Below are positions 8,188 to 19,900 of a DNA stretch of 64,000 nt, one piece after another (the first letter of the stretch is position 1; each line of letters begins with the position of its first letter). The DNA is from Gammaproteobacteria bacterium. GTDB lineage: Bacteria > Pseudomonadota > Gammaproteobacteria > Pseudomonadales > Azotimanducaceae. A program made the translations under genes and the position numbers. The stretch spans positions 20,820-84,819 of the forward strand of contig VYDB01000010.1 in the NCBI GenBank assembly GCA_009843635.1, in the 5' to 3' direction. The notes beneath the pieces were generated by a model. That model saw nothing but the letters and a program-made list of their open reading frames with translations, was not told the origin of the DNA and searched no databases.

Positions 8188-10173
8188 ATGCCCGACCACA
8201 GCTACTTCGCGAACCTGATTTGGCAGATTGCCGACCTGTTGCGCGGCCCCTATCGGCCACCACAGTACGAGCGGGTCATGCTGCCCATGACCGTGCTGCG
8301 CCGCTTCGACTGTGTGCTCGCGCCATCACGGGCGAATGTCCTTGCCGAATACGAACGGCGTAAGGGCAAGTTCCACGGTCCGGCGCTCGAAGCGCGCTTG
8401 AATCGCGCGGCGGGCCAGCGCTTCCACAATCGCTCGGAATTCGACTTCGAGAAGCTCAAGGGCGACCCTGAACACATCGCGGAGCACCTCGTCAGCTACA
8501 TCCAGGGTTTCTCGGAGAACGCACGGGGCATTTTTGAGTTCTTCGAGTTCGAAAACGAGATCGACCGGATGCGTGAAGCGAACATCCTCTACCTCGTGGT
8601 CTCGAAGTTCGCCAGCGTCGACCTCCACCCGGACACTGTGCCCAATGCGCAGATGGGGCTCATATTCGAGAACCTGATCCGGCGCTTCAACGAACTGGCC
8701 AACGAGACGGCGGGCGACCACTTCACGCCCCGGGACGTGATCCGGTTGATGGTGAGCATCCTGTTCATTGAGGACGACGCATTGCTCGCCACTCCCGGCA
8801 CCGTACGCAAACTACTCGACCCAGCCTGCGGCACTGGCGGAATGCTTGCGGAGGCGCAGAACTATCTGTGGGAGCACCACCCCGAGGCGCGGTTATTCCT
8901 CTACGGCCAGGACTACAACAAACGCGCATTCGCGACCGCTGCCTCCGACATGCTGATGAAGCAGGTGGACCAGAACGGCACCGGCGACAATGTCCGGTTC
9001 GGCGACAGCCTGACGGACGACCAATTCGATGATGAGACGTACGACTACTTCCTGACCAACCCGCCCTTCGGCGTTGACTGGAAGCGGCAGCAGCGCGAAC
9101 TCAAGCAAGAGCATGAACGACGGGGCTTCGATGGGCGTTTCGGCGCTGGCCTGCCCCGTGTGAACGACGGTTCCCTGTTGTTCCTCCAGCACATGTGGGC
9201 CAAGCGGGAGCCTGTGCGACCGCAGGAGCACAAGCATGGCTCCCGGCTAGCCATCGTCTTTAGTGGCTCGCCCCTGTTCACGGGCGGCGCTGGCTCGGGG
9301 GAGAGCAACATCCGAAAGTGGTTCATCGAGAACGACTGGCTGGAGGCCATCGTCGCGCTTCCCGAGCAAATGTTCTACAACACGGGAATCGGGACCTACG
9401 TCTGGTTCCTTACCAATAGGAAGTCACCACAACGTAAAGGCAAGATCCAGCTCGTCGATGCCCGTGACGTATGGACCGCGGGTGGCAGCGAAGACAACCA
9501 ACGAAGTCTAGGTGACAAGCGACGCCATCTCACCAGCGACCAAATCGCCGAGATCGTGCGTCTCTACGGCCATCATGCAGATGGGGACAAGTGCAAGATC
9601 TTTGACAACGAGGATTTCGGCTTCACTCGCGTCACCGTGGAACGACCGCTTAGGCTGCGCTACCAGATGACCATAGACCGCAAGGCCGCATTCTTGGATA
9701 CCGCCCCGTACTTGCTTGATGATATCCAAACCATCGATAAAGAACTCGGTCGTGAACCTTGCAGCGATTGGAACGCGGTCTGGCGCCGCATTGGAAGCCT
9801 GCTGGAATTCAGCGGATCGAAATGGCGCATTGACGAAAAGAAGCTCTTTCGAAAGACATTCACGCAACGGGATCCTGAGGCCCAGCCCGTAGCTCAACTC
9901 GGGAAGGACGTTGGTTACGAGCCAGACCCAGAACTCCGCGATTTCGAAAACGTACCTCTCAAAGATGACGTGGACGCCTACTTCGACTGCGAGGTCCGCC
10001 TCCACATCCCCGACGCCTGGATGGATCGCGAAAAGGACCGCGTGGGCTATGAGATCAATTTCAACCGACAGTTCTTCAAGCACACCGCTGTGCGCTCATT
10101 GGACGTCATCGACGCAGAGTTGAAGGACGCAGAGGAGAAAATCACACGGTTGCTGGCGGACATTGTCCGGTGA
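8188..10173 (+). CDS. hsdM: Type I restriction-modification DNA methyltransferase subunit HsdM
   Basis: A 661-residue N6-adenine methyltransferase subunit. The N-terminal HsdM helical region (about 1-150) is followed by HFTPRDVIRLMV, S-adenosylmethionine motif I (LLDPACGTGGML, D211) and catalytic motif IV NPPF starting at N291. It methylates host DNA together with HsdS and forms the restriction complex with HsdR. The C-terminal third is longer than in the E. coli enzymes and is probably the HsdS-contact region. The ATG at 8188 fits the N-terminal domain, though no good ribosome site precedes it. Its TGA overlaps the GTG of hsdS (GTGA), making it the first gene of a five-gene operon. Confidence 0.96.
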   Translation: MPDHSYFANLIWQIADLLRGPYRPPQYERVMLPMTVLRRFDCVLAPSRANVLAEYERRKGKFHGPALEARLNRAAGQRFHNRSEFDFEKLKGDPEHIAEHLVSYIQGFSENARGIFEFFEFENEIDRMREANILYLVVSKFASVDLHPDTVPNAQMGLIFENLIRRFNELANETAGDHFTPRDVIRLMVSILFIEDDALLATPGTVRKLLDPACGTGGMLAEAQNYLWEHHPEARLFLYGQDYNKRAFATAASDMLMKQVDQNGTGDNVRFGDSLTDDQFDDETYDYFLTNPPFGVDWKRQQRELKQEHERRGFDGRFGAGLPRVNDGSLLFLQHMWAKREPVRPQEHKHGSRLAIVFSGSPLFTGGAGSGESNIRKWFIENDWLEAIVALPEQMFYNTGIGTYVWFLTNRKSPQRKGKIQLVDARDVWTAGGSEDNQRSLGDKRRHLTSDQIAEIVRLYGHHADGDKCKIFDNEDFGFTRVTVERPLRLRYQMTIDRKAAFLDTAPYLLDDIQTIDKELGREPCSDWNAVWRRIGSLLEFSGSKWRIDEKKLFRKTFTQRDPEAQPVAQLGKDVGYEPDPELRDFENVPLKDDVDAYFDCEVRLHIPDAWMDREKDRVGYEINFNRQFFKHTAVRSLDVIDAELKDAEEKITRLLADIVR

Positions 10174-11476
10174 ATCTGTTGGGTTGGGAGCACCGTTTGC
10201 CGTCAACGTGGGAAGCGAAGCCTCTTCGTTCTGTGGTCGAATATGCCGTAAGTAATGTCGATAAGGTCATGGATCCGGACGAGCTCCCCGTTCGGCTCTG
10301 CAACTACACGGATGTCTACAACAATGAATTCATCACCGCGGAGCTCGAATTCATGCACGCTACGGCATCAGCGGCAGAGATCAAAAAGTTTGGGCTGGAG
10401 TTAGACGACGTAGTCATAACGAAAGATTCAGAATCGTCGGACGACATCGGCGTGCCGGCCTTAGTAAGTGAAAGCTGCGAACGCCTTGTTTGTGGTTACC
10501 ATTTGGCCTTGCTTCGTCCCCACCAGGACAAACTGAAGGGTTCCTTCCTGTTTCGTTGCCTGCAAGCCAGACCGATACAGGCGCAGATCGAGTTGGCTGC
10601 GACCGGTATTACCCGCGTGGGTGTGGCCAAGTCCGAGATCGGTCGGCTAACCCTGCCGGTTCCCCCCTTGATGAGCAACAAGCGATTATCGATCATCTCG
10701 ATCGTGAGACGGCACGACTGGATGTTCTGATAGATGTCAAAAAGCGGGCTCTCTTCCTCTTGGCTGAGAAGTTTCAAGCTCTAGTCTTCCACGCGGTCAC
10801 GCGGGGTCTTGAACCCCATAGAGCCTTCCGAGCATCCGGCATCCCATGGGTGGGCAAGCTTCCAAGGCATTGGGAGGTTTGGAAGCTCGGACACATTGGC
10901 GCAGTTGGCAACGGGTCGACGCCAAGCCGGACAAACCCAGCTTATTGGACGAATGGAACCATCCCTTGGCTCAATAGCTCCGTCGTAAACCAGCATGAAG
11001 TCAGCGAGGCTGACCAATTCGTGACCGACTTGGCGGTGCGCGAGCGCCACCTGCCCCTAGTGAAGCGCGGGAGCGTACTGATTGCCATCACCGGCCAAGG
11101 CAAGACCAGAGGGCAAGCGGCTGTTCTTTCACTAGACGCAACGGTCAGCCAGCATCTTGTGTATGTTTCACCCGATCACTCGCGCCTTGCTCCATGGTTC
11201 TTGAAATGGACTTTCCTGGCCGCATACGACTTTCTTCGGAGGATCAGCGATGACGCCGGTGGAACCAAAGGTGCGCTTACCTGCGAAGATATCCACAGTT
11301 TAAGGGTGCCTGTGCCCCCGATTAAAGAACAGCTACAGATCGTTGCCCATATTCGAGAACAAGCGTCCAAGCTGCTTGAACTTCGCGAAGGGTTGGAGAA
11401 GACGCTTTCCTTGCTCCAAGAACGACGATCATCACTGATCACGGAAGCTGTCACAGGTCAGCTAGCGGTGGAGTAG
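10170..11476 (+). pseudogene. hsdS: Type I restriction specificity subunit HsdS, broken by a 1-bp frameshift
   Basis: The gene would encode about 435 residues with two target-recognition domains separated by a conserved helical spacer, which set the DNA sequence recognised. The frame from GTG 10170 runs through the first domain to LTLPVPP and then shifts. The expected continuation, LDEQQAIIDHLDRETARLD, is present in the next frame and goes on through the second domain to the stop at 11476. The break is at a run of six C (10662-10667); seven C would restore the frame exactly. It may be a true mutation, a phase-variable tract or a sequencing error. As read, only a half subunit of 186 residues would be made. 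It overlaps hsdM by 4 bp and ends 5 bp before the PtuA-like gene. Confidence 0.85.
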
Positions 11477-11481
11477 ATTCC

Positions 11482-12735
11482 GTGAAAATCACCAAGCTAA
11501 AACTGGCGAACGTGCGAGCTATTCAATTCGCTGAGTTTTGCTTCCAACCGGGCTTCAATCTCATTGTAGGAGCCAATGGAGTCGGCAAAACCACAGTCCT
11601 TGATACGCTGGTTGTTTGTCTATCTGCAGTTGCTAGGGCTACCAACCGTTTCTCAAGACATCGTGCGCGGTTCGGGGTAGACGATATCCGGCTCAATGCC
11701 GAAACCTTGCAGGCTGAATGCGAATTCGAAGTGGGTGGGGCAGGTCATCGATACTTCCTTGATCGCTTCCGCAAAAGCAGCCCCCTTGATGTTCCCCCCG
11801 AGTGGACGCGAGGTACCGAACGAATCCCCAGAGTATCTACCGTGGAAGGATTCGAAGGCGGAAGCCCACCTAGCGGTGCGGGAGGTAACGTGCTCGCGGT
11901 CATGTTCTCAACACGTCGTTCTGTTGCGTCCGACCGCCGACCTCGTGGGAGTGGGGCGCAGGGAGACGTTGCTGCCGCTTTTTCGGGTGCCTTGGTGAAC
12001 AATAGGGGGTTGCACTTGGCAGAGTTCGCCGATTGGATGCGAGCCCAAGAACAGATTCGGTGGGAACGTCCCGAGGCAGCCCGGAAGCTGGCTGCCTTGG
12101 AAAAGGCCGTGACGCGCTTTCTTCCTGACTACAGAAATCTGCGTCCCGCTGAGGCCGACGACAAGCGTTCGTTGCTCATCGACCGTGGGAATCAGACGCT
12201 ACCGGTACGCAACCTCTCAGATGGTGAACGGGGCTTGCTCGCTCTGGTACTTGACCTGACGCGGCGTTTGGCACAAGCGAACGAGTGGACGGCAGATCCA
12301 GCAGCCGGAGCGGAGGCGGTGGTCCTGATCGACGAGTTGGAACTTCATCTACATCCCGCATGGCAACGACGCGTAGTTACCCATCTGACCAAGACCTTTC
12401 AAAAGTGTCAGTTCATCGCAACCACCCATTCGCCTCAAGTAATTGGAGAGCTGGAACCCAGCCGTGTCCACATCATGACAGCGGATGGTGAAGTGATCTC
12501 TCCTTCGCGTTCCTTCGGGCTGGACGCTAGTCAAGTGCTTGATGAAGTGATGGAAACCACGCCGCGAACCGCCGAAGTGCATGATCTGTTGGCAAGGGTT
12601 TCCAAAATGATCGGGTTGGATCGTTACGACGACGCAAAAGCGCTCCTCTCGGAGCTCGTGGAAATGGTCGGCGAAGACGACTCGGAAGTCATCCGCATCA
12701 GGACGTTGCTGGACTTCCTTCGCGAGGACGCGTGA
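11482..12735 (+). CDS. ptuA: PtuA-like ATPase of a Septu-type defence pair
   Basis: A 417-residue RecF/SMC-like ABC ATPase. Walker A is GANGVGKTT (K36) and the Leu-rich signature NLSDGERGLLALVLDL lies near residue 245. Walker B is VVLIDELELHLHP (D284, E285) and the switch ATTHSPQ is near 313-319. There is no long coiled coil. Followed by an HNH nuclease gene, this matches PtuA of Septu systems, in which the ATPase controls the PtuB nuclease during phage infection. The start GTG 11482 is 5 bp after the hsdS stop, and its TGA overlaps the next gene's GTG. The assignment rests on domain type plus gene pairing. Other RecF-like ATPase/HNH pairs, such as those found with retrons, are close relatives; no reverse transcriptase is nearby. 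Confidence 0.82.
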   Translation: MKITKLKLANVRAIQFAEFCFQPGFNLIVGANGVGKTTVLDTLVVCLSAVARATNRFSRHRARFGVDDIRLNAETLQAECEFEVGGAGHRYFLDRFRKSSPLDVPPEWTRGTERIPRVSTVEGFEGGSPPSGAGGNVLAVMFSTRRSVASDRRPRGSGAQGDVAAAFSGALVNNRGLHLAEFADWMRAQEQIRWERPEAARKLAALEKAVTRFLPDYRNLRPAEADDKRSLLIDRGNQTLPVRNLSDGERGLLALVLDLTRRLAQANEWTADPAAGAEAVVLIDELELHLHPAWQRRVVTHLTKTFQKCQFIATTHSPQVIGELEPSRVHIMTADGEVISPSRSFGLDASQVLDEVMETTPRTAEVHDLLARVSKMIGLDRYDDAKALLSELVEMVGEDDSEVIRIRTLLDFLREDA

Positions 12736-13394
12736 GGACCATTGAGAAGGGTGCAGAGCCAACAAGCCTCACAGCGCACCGGGAGGCCCAGCATAGCGAT
12801 TACGGCAACCTGAGCGCAGGAGCCAAGGACGAACTTCGAGACTCCCTCGTACGCGAGCAGCGGGGACTGTGCTGCTATTGCATGTCACGCATCTGCCCTG
12901 ATCGCAAATCGATGAAGATCGAGCACTGGCAGAGCCAAAAGCACCATGAGAGCGAACAACTCAGTTACCGGAATCTCCTTGGCTCCTGCCTCGGCGGGCA
13001 TGGCCAGCCGCCGTCCAAACAGCACTGCGACACGAAAAAGGGTGACAAGACACTCAAGTGGAATCCAGCCGAGCCAGCGAATCGCATCGAGAGTCTCGTT
13101 AGGTTTGACCCTGATGGCACTATCCATGCGGAGGGTGATGATGCAGAATTCCATCGCCAACTTGATGACGTTTTGGGCCTGAACGTGCCCAAGTTGCGCA
13201 ACAACCGGCAGTCCGTGATAACGGCTATCGAACACTGGTGGAGGGGCAAAATGCTCATTCCCGATCAGGTTGAACGTGATCGCCTTGTGCAAAACAAGCG
13301 TTCTCGATACGTCAATGGCGACGGGGATTTACCACAATACTGTCAAGTCGTGGTGCACTGGCTCGACAAGAGGCTCGCGAGGCCGACAACATGA
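12732..13394 (+). CDS. ptuB: PtuB-like HNH endonuclease (TIGR02646-type)
   Basis: A 220-residue protein with the HNH layout of the family: CCYCMSRI with Cys pair C47/C50, then MKIEHWQSQ (H65), [11 protein letters not shown] (N81, C86) and HCD (C99). The four cysteines would hold zinc and H65/N81 would be catalytic. The C-terminal half is helical and ends with RLARPTT. In Septu systems such a nuclease cleaves nucleic acid when released by PtuA. GTG 12732 overlaps the ptuA stop by 4 bp, and its TGA overlaps the hsdR ATG by 4 bp, so translation is probably coupled on both sides. HNH assignment is firm; the Septu role is inferred from the pairing. Confidence 0.82.
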   Translation: MRTIEKGAEPTSLTAHREAQHSDYGNLSAGAKDELRDSLVREQRGLCCYCMSRICPDRKSMKIEHWQSQKHHESEQLSYRNLLGSCLGGHGQPPSKQHCDTKKGDKTLKWNPAEPANRIESLVRFDPDGTIHAEGDDAEFHRQLDDVLGLNVPKLRNNRQSVITAIEHWWRGKMLIPDQVERDRLVQNKRSRYVNGDGDLPQYCQVVVHWLDKRLARPTT

Positions 13395-16300
13395 GTGCGA
13401 ACCCTCGCACCGAAATGGCCTTTGAAACCGCCATTGAAGAGCATATGCTTGCTCACGGCTACAAGTCCCTCCCAAAAGGAGCATTCGACCGCGATAAAGC
13501 GGTCTTTCCCGAGACCGTCCTCACCTTCATTCAGGAAACTCAGCCGAAGGAGTGGGCCAGACTCGAAGGTCTGCACGGCGACAAGACCAACGACCAAGTA
13601 CTCACTGACCTCTGCAAGTGGATGGAGATCCACGGATCGCTCGCCACGCTCCGGCACGGGTTCAAGTGCTACGGCCGAACGCTCCAAACTGCTTACTTCA
13701 AGGCGGCCCACGAATTGAACCCCGACCTGGAAGCCCGCTACGCCGCCAACCGATTAGGGATCACTCGTCAACTCCACTACTCGCCCGAATCCGAGAAGTC
13801 GCTTGACGTCACATTGAGCCTCAATGGCATCCCCGTGGTCACTTTGGAACTGAAGAACCCCCTGACCGGCCAATGGGCCGATGACGCACGGCGGCAGTAC
13901 CAACGGGACCGCGACCCCCGCGAGCCGATCTTCGAGTTCAAGCGGCGCACGTTGGTGCACTTTGCCGTCGATACTGAATCCGTGCTCATGACGACCCGTC
14001 TCGCGGGCCCAGCCACCCACTTCCTGCCGTTCGACAAGGGCCACGAAGGGGCTGCGGGCAACCCGCCTGATCCAGCGGGCCGAACCTATCGCACGGCCTA
14101 CCTGTGGGAAGACGTGCTTGAGCGTGACAGCCTGTTGGACATTCTGGCGCGTTTCATCCACCTGCAAAGCGACGAGAAGCGCGACGAGCAAGGCCGCAAA
14201 GTCAAGACAGAAACCATGATCTTCCCTCGCTACCATCAGCTTGAAGCCGTGCGTACGCTGGTGGATGCAGCCCGCCGTGAGGGAGTGGGCCACAACTACT
14301 TGGTCGAGCACTCCGCCGGCAGCGGCAAGAGCAACACCATTGGCTGGCTGACCCATCGACTCGCATCACTGCACGATGCGGACAACGAGCGCGTCTTCGA
14401 CAGCGTCATCGTGGTGACGGATCGCATCGTTCTCGATCAGCAGCTTCAGGACACGATCTACCAGTTCGAGCACAAGCGCGGCGTGGTGCAGCAGATCGAC
14501 AAGGGTTCCCGTCAGCTCGCCGAGGCGCTTGAGAGCGGCACACCGGTGATCGTAACTACGTTGCAGAAGTTCCCATTCGTCTCTGGCCAACTCCTCAAGA
14601 TGGCGGAGGAACGGGGCGAGGCCGGCACGGGCAGGCTAGCCACTCGACGCTGTGCCGTCGTCGTCGATGAGGCCCACAGTTCCCAAGGCGGTGAGGCAGC
14701 AGCCGATCTCAAGGAAGTCCTGGGCGGTGAGGAGCTCAGCGAGCAAGCCAAGAAGAGCGCCGCCGAGGAAGGCCGGGAGAACTGGGACGAACTGTTCCGC
14801 AGCATGGCCAAACGTGGGCAGCAGGCGAACCTGAGCTTCTTCGCCTTCACCGCCACGCCCAAGCACAAGACCTTCGCCGTGTTCGCACGCGACGGCATAC
14901 CCGCGCATCGCTACACCATGCGCCAGGCAATCGAGGAAGGATTCATCCTCGACGTGTTGCGCCACTACACCACGTACAACACGTACTTCCGGTTGTTGAA
15001 GGCGTGCGACGACGACCCTCACGTCGAGCGGAAGAAAGCTGCATCCGCGTTGGCGCGCTTTATGCGACTGCATCCGCACAACATCGCGCAGAAGACCGAG
15101 GTGATGGTCGAACACTTCCAAACGGTCACCCGGCACAAGATTGGTGGCCATGCCAAGGCGATGGTGGTGACCGGTTCACGCCTCGAAGCCGTGCGATACA
15201 AGCAGAGTTTCGACCAGCACATCCGTGCGAAGGGATACGCCATCAAGTCGTTAGTGGCGTTTTCCGGCACCGTGGTGGATGACAAGTTGCCAGACGTGAC
15301 CTACACCGAACCCGCAATGAACGGCGGCATTTCCGAGAAGGAGTTGCCGGAGCGCTTTGCCACCCACGAATTCCAAGTGCTGCTGGTAGCCGAGAAGTAC
15401 CAAACGGGATTCGATCAACCGCTTCTGCACACCCTGTACGTGGACAAGCGGCTGGCAGGTATCCAAGCCGTGCAGACGCTATCCCGCCTAAACCGGGTGC
15501 ACCCGCTCAAGGAAGACACGTTCGTTCTCGACTTCGTAAACGACCGGGACGAGATTCACGAAGCCTTCAAGACCTACTACGAAGGGGCCGAGATGGGGGA
15601 GGAAGTGGACCCGGCCCGCATGTACGCCGTCAAGAGCGGGCTGGATGCTTCGGGCATCTATCTCGATGAGGAGGTCGAACGATTCTGCGCTATCTACTTC
15701 CTGCCGAAGCGCAAGCAAAGCCCAGCCGATCACCGCCACATGAACGCGGCGCTCGATCCCGCGGTCTCGCGTTTCACGGCCCGTCGTGACGAAGACGAGG
15801 AGGAAGCGGAAGACTGGCGCGGCAAGATGCGAGCGTTCCTGAACCTGTACGCCTTCCTGAGCCAAGTGATTCCGTATCAGGACTCGGACCTTGAGCGCCT
15901 ATACGTCTTTCTCCGCCACCTCGCGCAGAAGCTGCCCCGTCGCGGCAGCGGACCAGCCTACCGGTTCGATGACGACGTGCGATTGGAGTACTACCGGCTG
16001 CAGAAGATCGACGAAGGCTCCATCTCGCTCGCTGACGGCGAAGCCAAGCCGCTTGATGGCCCCACCGAGGTCGGCAGCGGCCTTGCGCGACCCCAACCCA
16101 CGCCGCTTTCGCAGCTTATCGATACGTTGAACGACCGTTTCGGCACGGACTTCAACCAAAGCGACCAGCTCTTTTTCGACCAGATTGTCGAAGCGGCCAT
16201 GACGGACGAGGGCTTGCAACGGGCTGCTGCCGTGAACCCGAGCGACAAGTTCGAACTGGTTTTCGGCAATCTGTTGCTGAACCTGTTTGACGAGCGCATC

Positions 16301-16936
16301 GACCAGAACGAGGAAATCTTCGTTCGCCTGATGAATGACGATGCCTTCCGGCAGGTGGTTACCGCTTGGATGGCATCAGAAGCGTATCGTCGATTGCGGA
16401 GCGAAGAAGTCTCCAAAGGGGACGGGCAAACGGCGCGGCGGCTACCTCCCCGCCTGCGTCTCGTGGAGCCCAGCCCGGCAGAGCGCTACAGAACCTGCGT
16501 GCCTCTTGTGCCCCTCAAGGCCGCTGCTGGCGCATTCAGTGACCCCCAGCAGGTCGGCGATGATGACTTCCCGTGGGTGGCCGTCGAGACGAATCGACGC
16601 CTCCGCAGCGGGATGTTCGTTGCCCAAGTAGTCGGCAAGTCCATGGAACCCATGATTCCCGATGGGGCATTCTGCCTGTTCTCGGCACCCGTCGGTGGCA
16701 CTCGGCAAGGCAAGACTGTGTTCGTGCAAATGCGCGATGCAGCCGACCCGGAGAGTGGAGAGCGGTACACGGTTAAACGGTACGAGAGTGAGAAGGTAGG
16801 CGATAGGGACTCTTGGCGACATGAGAAGATCACGCTAAAGCCCGTCAATCCGGACTTCGAGCCGATAGTGCTCACTGTGTCCGACGACCACGAGTTGCAG
16901 GTCATCGCCGAGGTTGTCGATGTTCTTGATGCATAG
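13391..16936 (+). CDS. hsdR: Type I restriction subunit HsdR with C-terminal S24 (LexA/UmuD-like) peptidase domain
   Basis: A 1181-residue protein. Residues 1-260 form the HsdR nuclease domain with a PD-(D/E)XK core (D139, then LELK with E153 and K155). Residues 270-760 are the SF2 translocase: Walker [10 protein letters not shown] (K313), DEAH at 426-429, FTATPK, and a motif VI region near [19 protein letters not shown] helical C-terminal region follows to about 1000. The final 150 residues are not usual HsdR. They contain KAAAGAFSD (Ala1046-Gly1047), [13 protein letters not shown] (S1084) and RYTVKRYES (K1129), the cleavage site and Ser/Lys dyad pattern of S24 peptidases. The subunit cuts DNA after ATP-driven translocation. 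The added domain suggests control by self-cleavage. ATGA overlap with ptuB. Confidence 0.95.
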   Translation: MSANPRTEMAFETAIEEHMLAHGYKSLPKGAFDRDKAVFPETVLTFIQETQPKEWARLEGLHGDKTNDQVLTDLCKWMEIHGSLATLRHGFKCYGRTLQTAYFKAAHELNPDLEARYAANRLGITRQLHYSPESEKSLDVTLSLNGIPVVTLELKNPLTGQWADDARRQYQRDRDPREPIFEFKRRTLVHFAVDTESVLMTTRLAGPATHFLPFDKGHEGAAGNPPDPAGRTYRTAYLWEDVLERDSLLDILARFIHLQSDEKRDEQGRKVKTETMIFPRYHQLEAVRTLVDAARREGVGHNYLVEHSAGSGKSNTIGWLTHRLASLHDADNERVFDSVIVVTDRIVLDQQLQDTIYQFEHKRGVVQQIDKGSRQLAEALESGTPVIVTTLQKFPFVSGQLLKMAEERGEAGTGRLATRRCAVVVDEAHSSQGGEAAADLKEVLGGEELSEQAKKSAAEEGRENWDELFRSMAKRGQQANLSFFAFTATPKHKTFAVFARDGIPAHRYTMRQAIEEGFILDVLRHYTTYNTYFRLLKACDDDPHVERKKAASALARFMRLHPHNIAQKTEVMVEHFQTVTRHKIGGHAKAMVVTGSRLEAVRYKQSFDQHIRAKGYAIKSLVAFSGTVVDDKLPDVTYTEPAMNGGISEKELPERFATHEFQVLLVAEKYQTGFDQPLLHTLYVDKRLAGIQAVQTLSRLNRVHPLKEDTFVLDFVNDRDEIHEAFKTYYEGAEMGEEVDPARMYAVKSGLDASGIYLDEEVERFCAIYFLPKRKQSPADHRHMNAALDPAVSRFTARRDEDEEEAEDWRGKMRAFLNLYAFLSQVIPYQDSDLERLYVFLRHLAQKLPRRGSGPAYRFDDDVRLEYYRLQKIDEGSISLADGEAKPLDGPTEVGSGLARPQPTPLSQLIDTLNDRFGTDFNQSDQLFFDQIVEAAMTDEGLQRAAAVNPSDKFELVFGNLLLNLFDERIDQNEEIFVRLMNDDAFRQVVTAWMASEAYRRLRSEEVSKGDGQTARRLPPRLRLVEPSPAERYRTCVPLVPLKAAAGAFSDPQQVGDDDFPWVAVETNRRLRSGMFVAQVVGKSMEPMIPDGAFCLFSAPVGGTRQGKTVFVQMRDAADPESGERYTVKRYESEKVGDRDSWRHEKITLKPVNPDFEPIVLTVSDDHELQVIAEVVDVLDA

Positions 16937-16959
16937 GGAGGACTGGCTAGGCCTGTCGC

Positions 16960-19900
16960 CTATCCGATAGCTGCCTGCGCGGACCGATTCGCCCTGCGCG
17001 TCAAGTCGATAACCACAATCTTTATGTCGGCGACGTTGGGGAAGGAATCGGAAATGCTGAGCCAGTAGTCTTTGAGGGCTTCGGCGAGGTCAAACACCCC
17101 GACCCTTGCTCCGTTGATCAGCCATCGCCGTCTCGGCTTGCTGCCTTGCCAGACCAACAGCATCAAGCCACAACCCTCCGTCCCCTCGCGCAGATAGTCG
17201 CCCAAAAGCTGGTTTCGAAGCCGTTCGCACAACTTCGGCCCGGTCCAGCCCTTGTCCAGCAGTTTGAGTTCCACCGGGATAGGCGATGGGACGTTCGGAT
17301 TCTGCAGCCAAATGTCCACGCGCTGGCTGTTCGCGAGCTCGGGTTCTTGCGCGGTAGTGAAGGAATTGCGCCAATTCTGATTGAGCCAGCCGGTGATGAG
17401 ATTCCGCATTTCCGGCTCGTCCTTGACTCTCTGCCAAGTGAGATACGGGCTGTCGTTTCCCCGCTCAAGCCAGTTCTTGAGATCGAGCACACGGTCAACG
17501 GTCAGATCGAAGAGCTGACGCAGGGTTGCGGGTGTTCGGGTGAGGTTCAACCCGAATTCGCTGACCTGTTCGGAGGTCCATGCCTCAAGGTCGCCATTAA
17601 GCTCGGCACGCTTGTACGCCTGTTTTGCCATCCATGGGCGGTAACTCGGATCGGGATGATCCCTGACAAGCTGAGAAAGCGCGACATAGGCTTCCTTTCC
17701 CGGAATCTCGGAGAGCAGTCTGAACAGCGCGTTTCGTCCGTCCTGAGCATCGTCCCGTAGTTCGGGCGTGTAAACAGGGCCTCCAGCCCGATCTATGTCG
17801 TCCTCCGCACGGATATGCTGGTGCATAAGCGTATAAAGTGTGTGGAGATGCCTAGCTGTTCGGAACTTCCCGAGGGAAGGCCCGCTGTCAGTGCGGCCGC
17901 CACCCATTAGTGCCGTGACGAAGCGCTGTGCCGCATAAGTACCTTCTTCGAGATCGAGCTTTGCAAGCCAATCCCTTACGGCGGGAGTAGCCGCATCCGG
18001 ATCTGCGTCGACCCATGTGGCGTACCAGTGGGGTAGCTGTTTGCCAGACGATTCCTCTACAACCTTTGCCTTCGCGAGTGACGCCAATTCTCGGGGGTTA
18101 ACTTCGCCACCTTTCAGTATTCCGAGACAATGGCCCAGTGCATCAGAGCCCGGCAAATCGTTGGCGCGCATCCACACCAAGAGCGGCTGGACAAGAGCAG
18201 CGTGCAGCCAAGGGGCGTAGACGGCTAAGTCTTGGAGGATGTAATGCATAGGTTGTTCGGACTTGGTGTTGGCAAGCTCCCAGAAAAGTTCGGTCTGAAT
18301 GAATTCCAACACCAGTTGGGGCTGGGCGTTGTACATCGCCTCTAGCCAAGAAGGGAATCCATTCAACTCATAGATGATGTATCGCAACGCAAGGCGCATT
18401 TCGGAGTCGTCCAGATGTGCCGGAAAGCCGTCCACTTCATTTGCCTCGATCTGGAGGCCCGCTAATCCGAAAGTCCAAGAGTAAGGCATACGCGTGATGT
18501 CAGCACCTTCCGAAGGAAGTCCGGGTTTGCAATGCCGCCAGTGCGTCATGGCGGCATCGCGGTAAGCGTCGGCCACATCGTGTCCGAACTCGTCGATCAG
18601 TGACCGCCACGCGGCTCCTCGAACGCGATCAGTTCTCAACTCGTCACCTTCAACTTGCCCCAATAGCCAACACTGGATGTCACTGAATTGGCCTAGTGCC
18701 AAACCCGGCGGATTTCGCACGAGTTCCGGGTCTGCCTTCAGGCGGGCGATCGAATCCGATCTTGCCTGCTCATCCTTCAATCGCTGGAGCTCCTGTTTCC
18801 GCTGCCGCTCCGCCTGTTTTTCCTCCCATTCACGGACTTCCTCCGACACGGTTGGATTCAAGTACTCGTCCAGCCGCGCCTCCAACACCGCTTCCCCCTC
18901 AACAGAAGCCCGTAACCCGTCGAGCCACTGGGTCGGTTTCCCCGCGTGCGTATAGACACCGAAGGCGAGCGAGAGGGCAACGAGCCGGTCGTCCACCAAC
19001 TCGCGCGTTTGCACCCAATCCACTACGCGTGAAAAGCTGCCCGTGCCAAAGGACCAATAGTGGTCCAGCCATTGCACCGGCATGGCGTCGGTCAAGTTTT
19101 TCCCTTCCTTGACACGCCGGACACGTTCAGTCGCAACGCTCCGCCAGAACAAGGCGTCATTCAGTTCTGGCCAGGCTGGGACCAAATCACCTAATCCGTC
19201 TTTGTAGTCGTCGATACCTACATCATGCCAATAGCGAACAGCGGGACTGTTGAGCATGATCGTCACGGAGGGGGCCTGCATTGCAGCCTCTACCTGCGCT
19301 GAGACGAGTCTCTCGACAGCGTGGATCGCAGGTCCGAGTAGCCAAGCGAATTCCTGTGAAACACGGCACTCAAGGCGCTCGATAAAGGGCGGGCGCCGGA
19401 GAATTGTGTGGAGACCCTCAACCAGCATGGTAAGCGGATGGCTCGCAATCGTGACAGCAGGCAGAGGCAAGCGATCAACAAACCCATGCAGAGCCTCTGT
19501 CAATCCAGACGGCTCGAACCTGTTGTAAGGCGGCAGCTTATCCAGTGACGCCAGCAGGGTGGCCACGGTGTCGGAATTGGGGGAAGCACTTGCCACGAGT
19601 TCGGCCAACAGTCTGCGAGGAATCTCTTTAGCCCCGGCATGAATGTCGTTCCAGATGGATGATGTCTGGGCATCGGTGCCGCAGGTCATGACCGCACGTG
19701 CAGCCGCGATTCGCGCATAGACATTGCGGGCAGGGTCAGCGGCCACGACAAGCAACGGCGCCAAGCAGTTCGACATCTCGCCTTGCCAAACGAGCCTTCC
19801 GAGAAAGAAGATCGCATCGTCATTGGCCGAGTATTGATGGATCAGCGCCAACGCCTGATCGGTTAGATCGGGCAGCGCGATTCGGGCTATGGCGCTGTTG

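Noticed and set aside
7907..8218. 103-codon frame between the oxidoreductase and hsdM
   Set aside because: Part of it is translated GTTAAC repeats; it overlaps hsdM and lacks a ribosome site.
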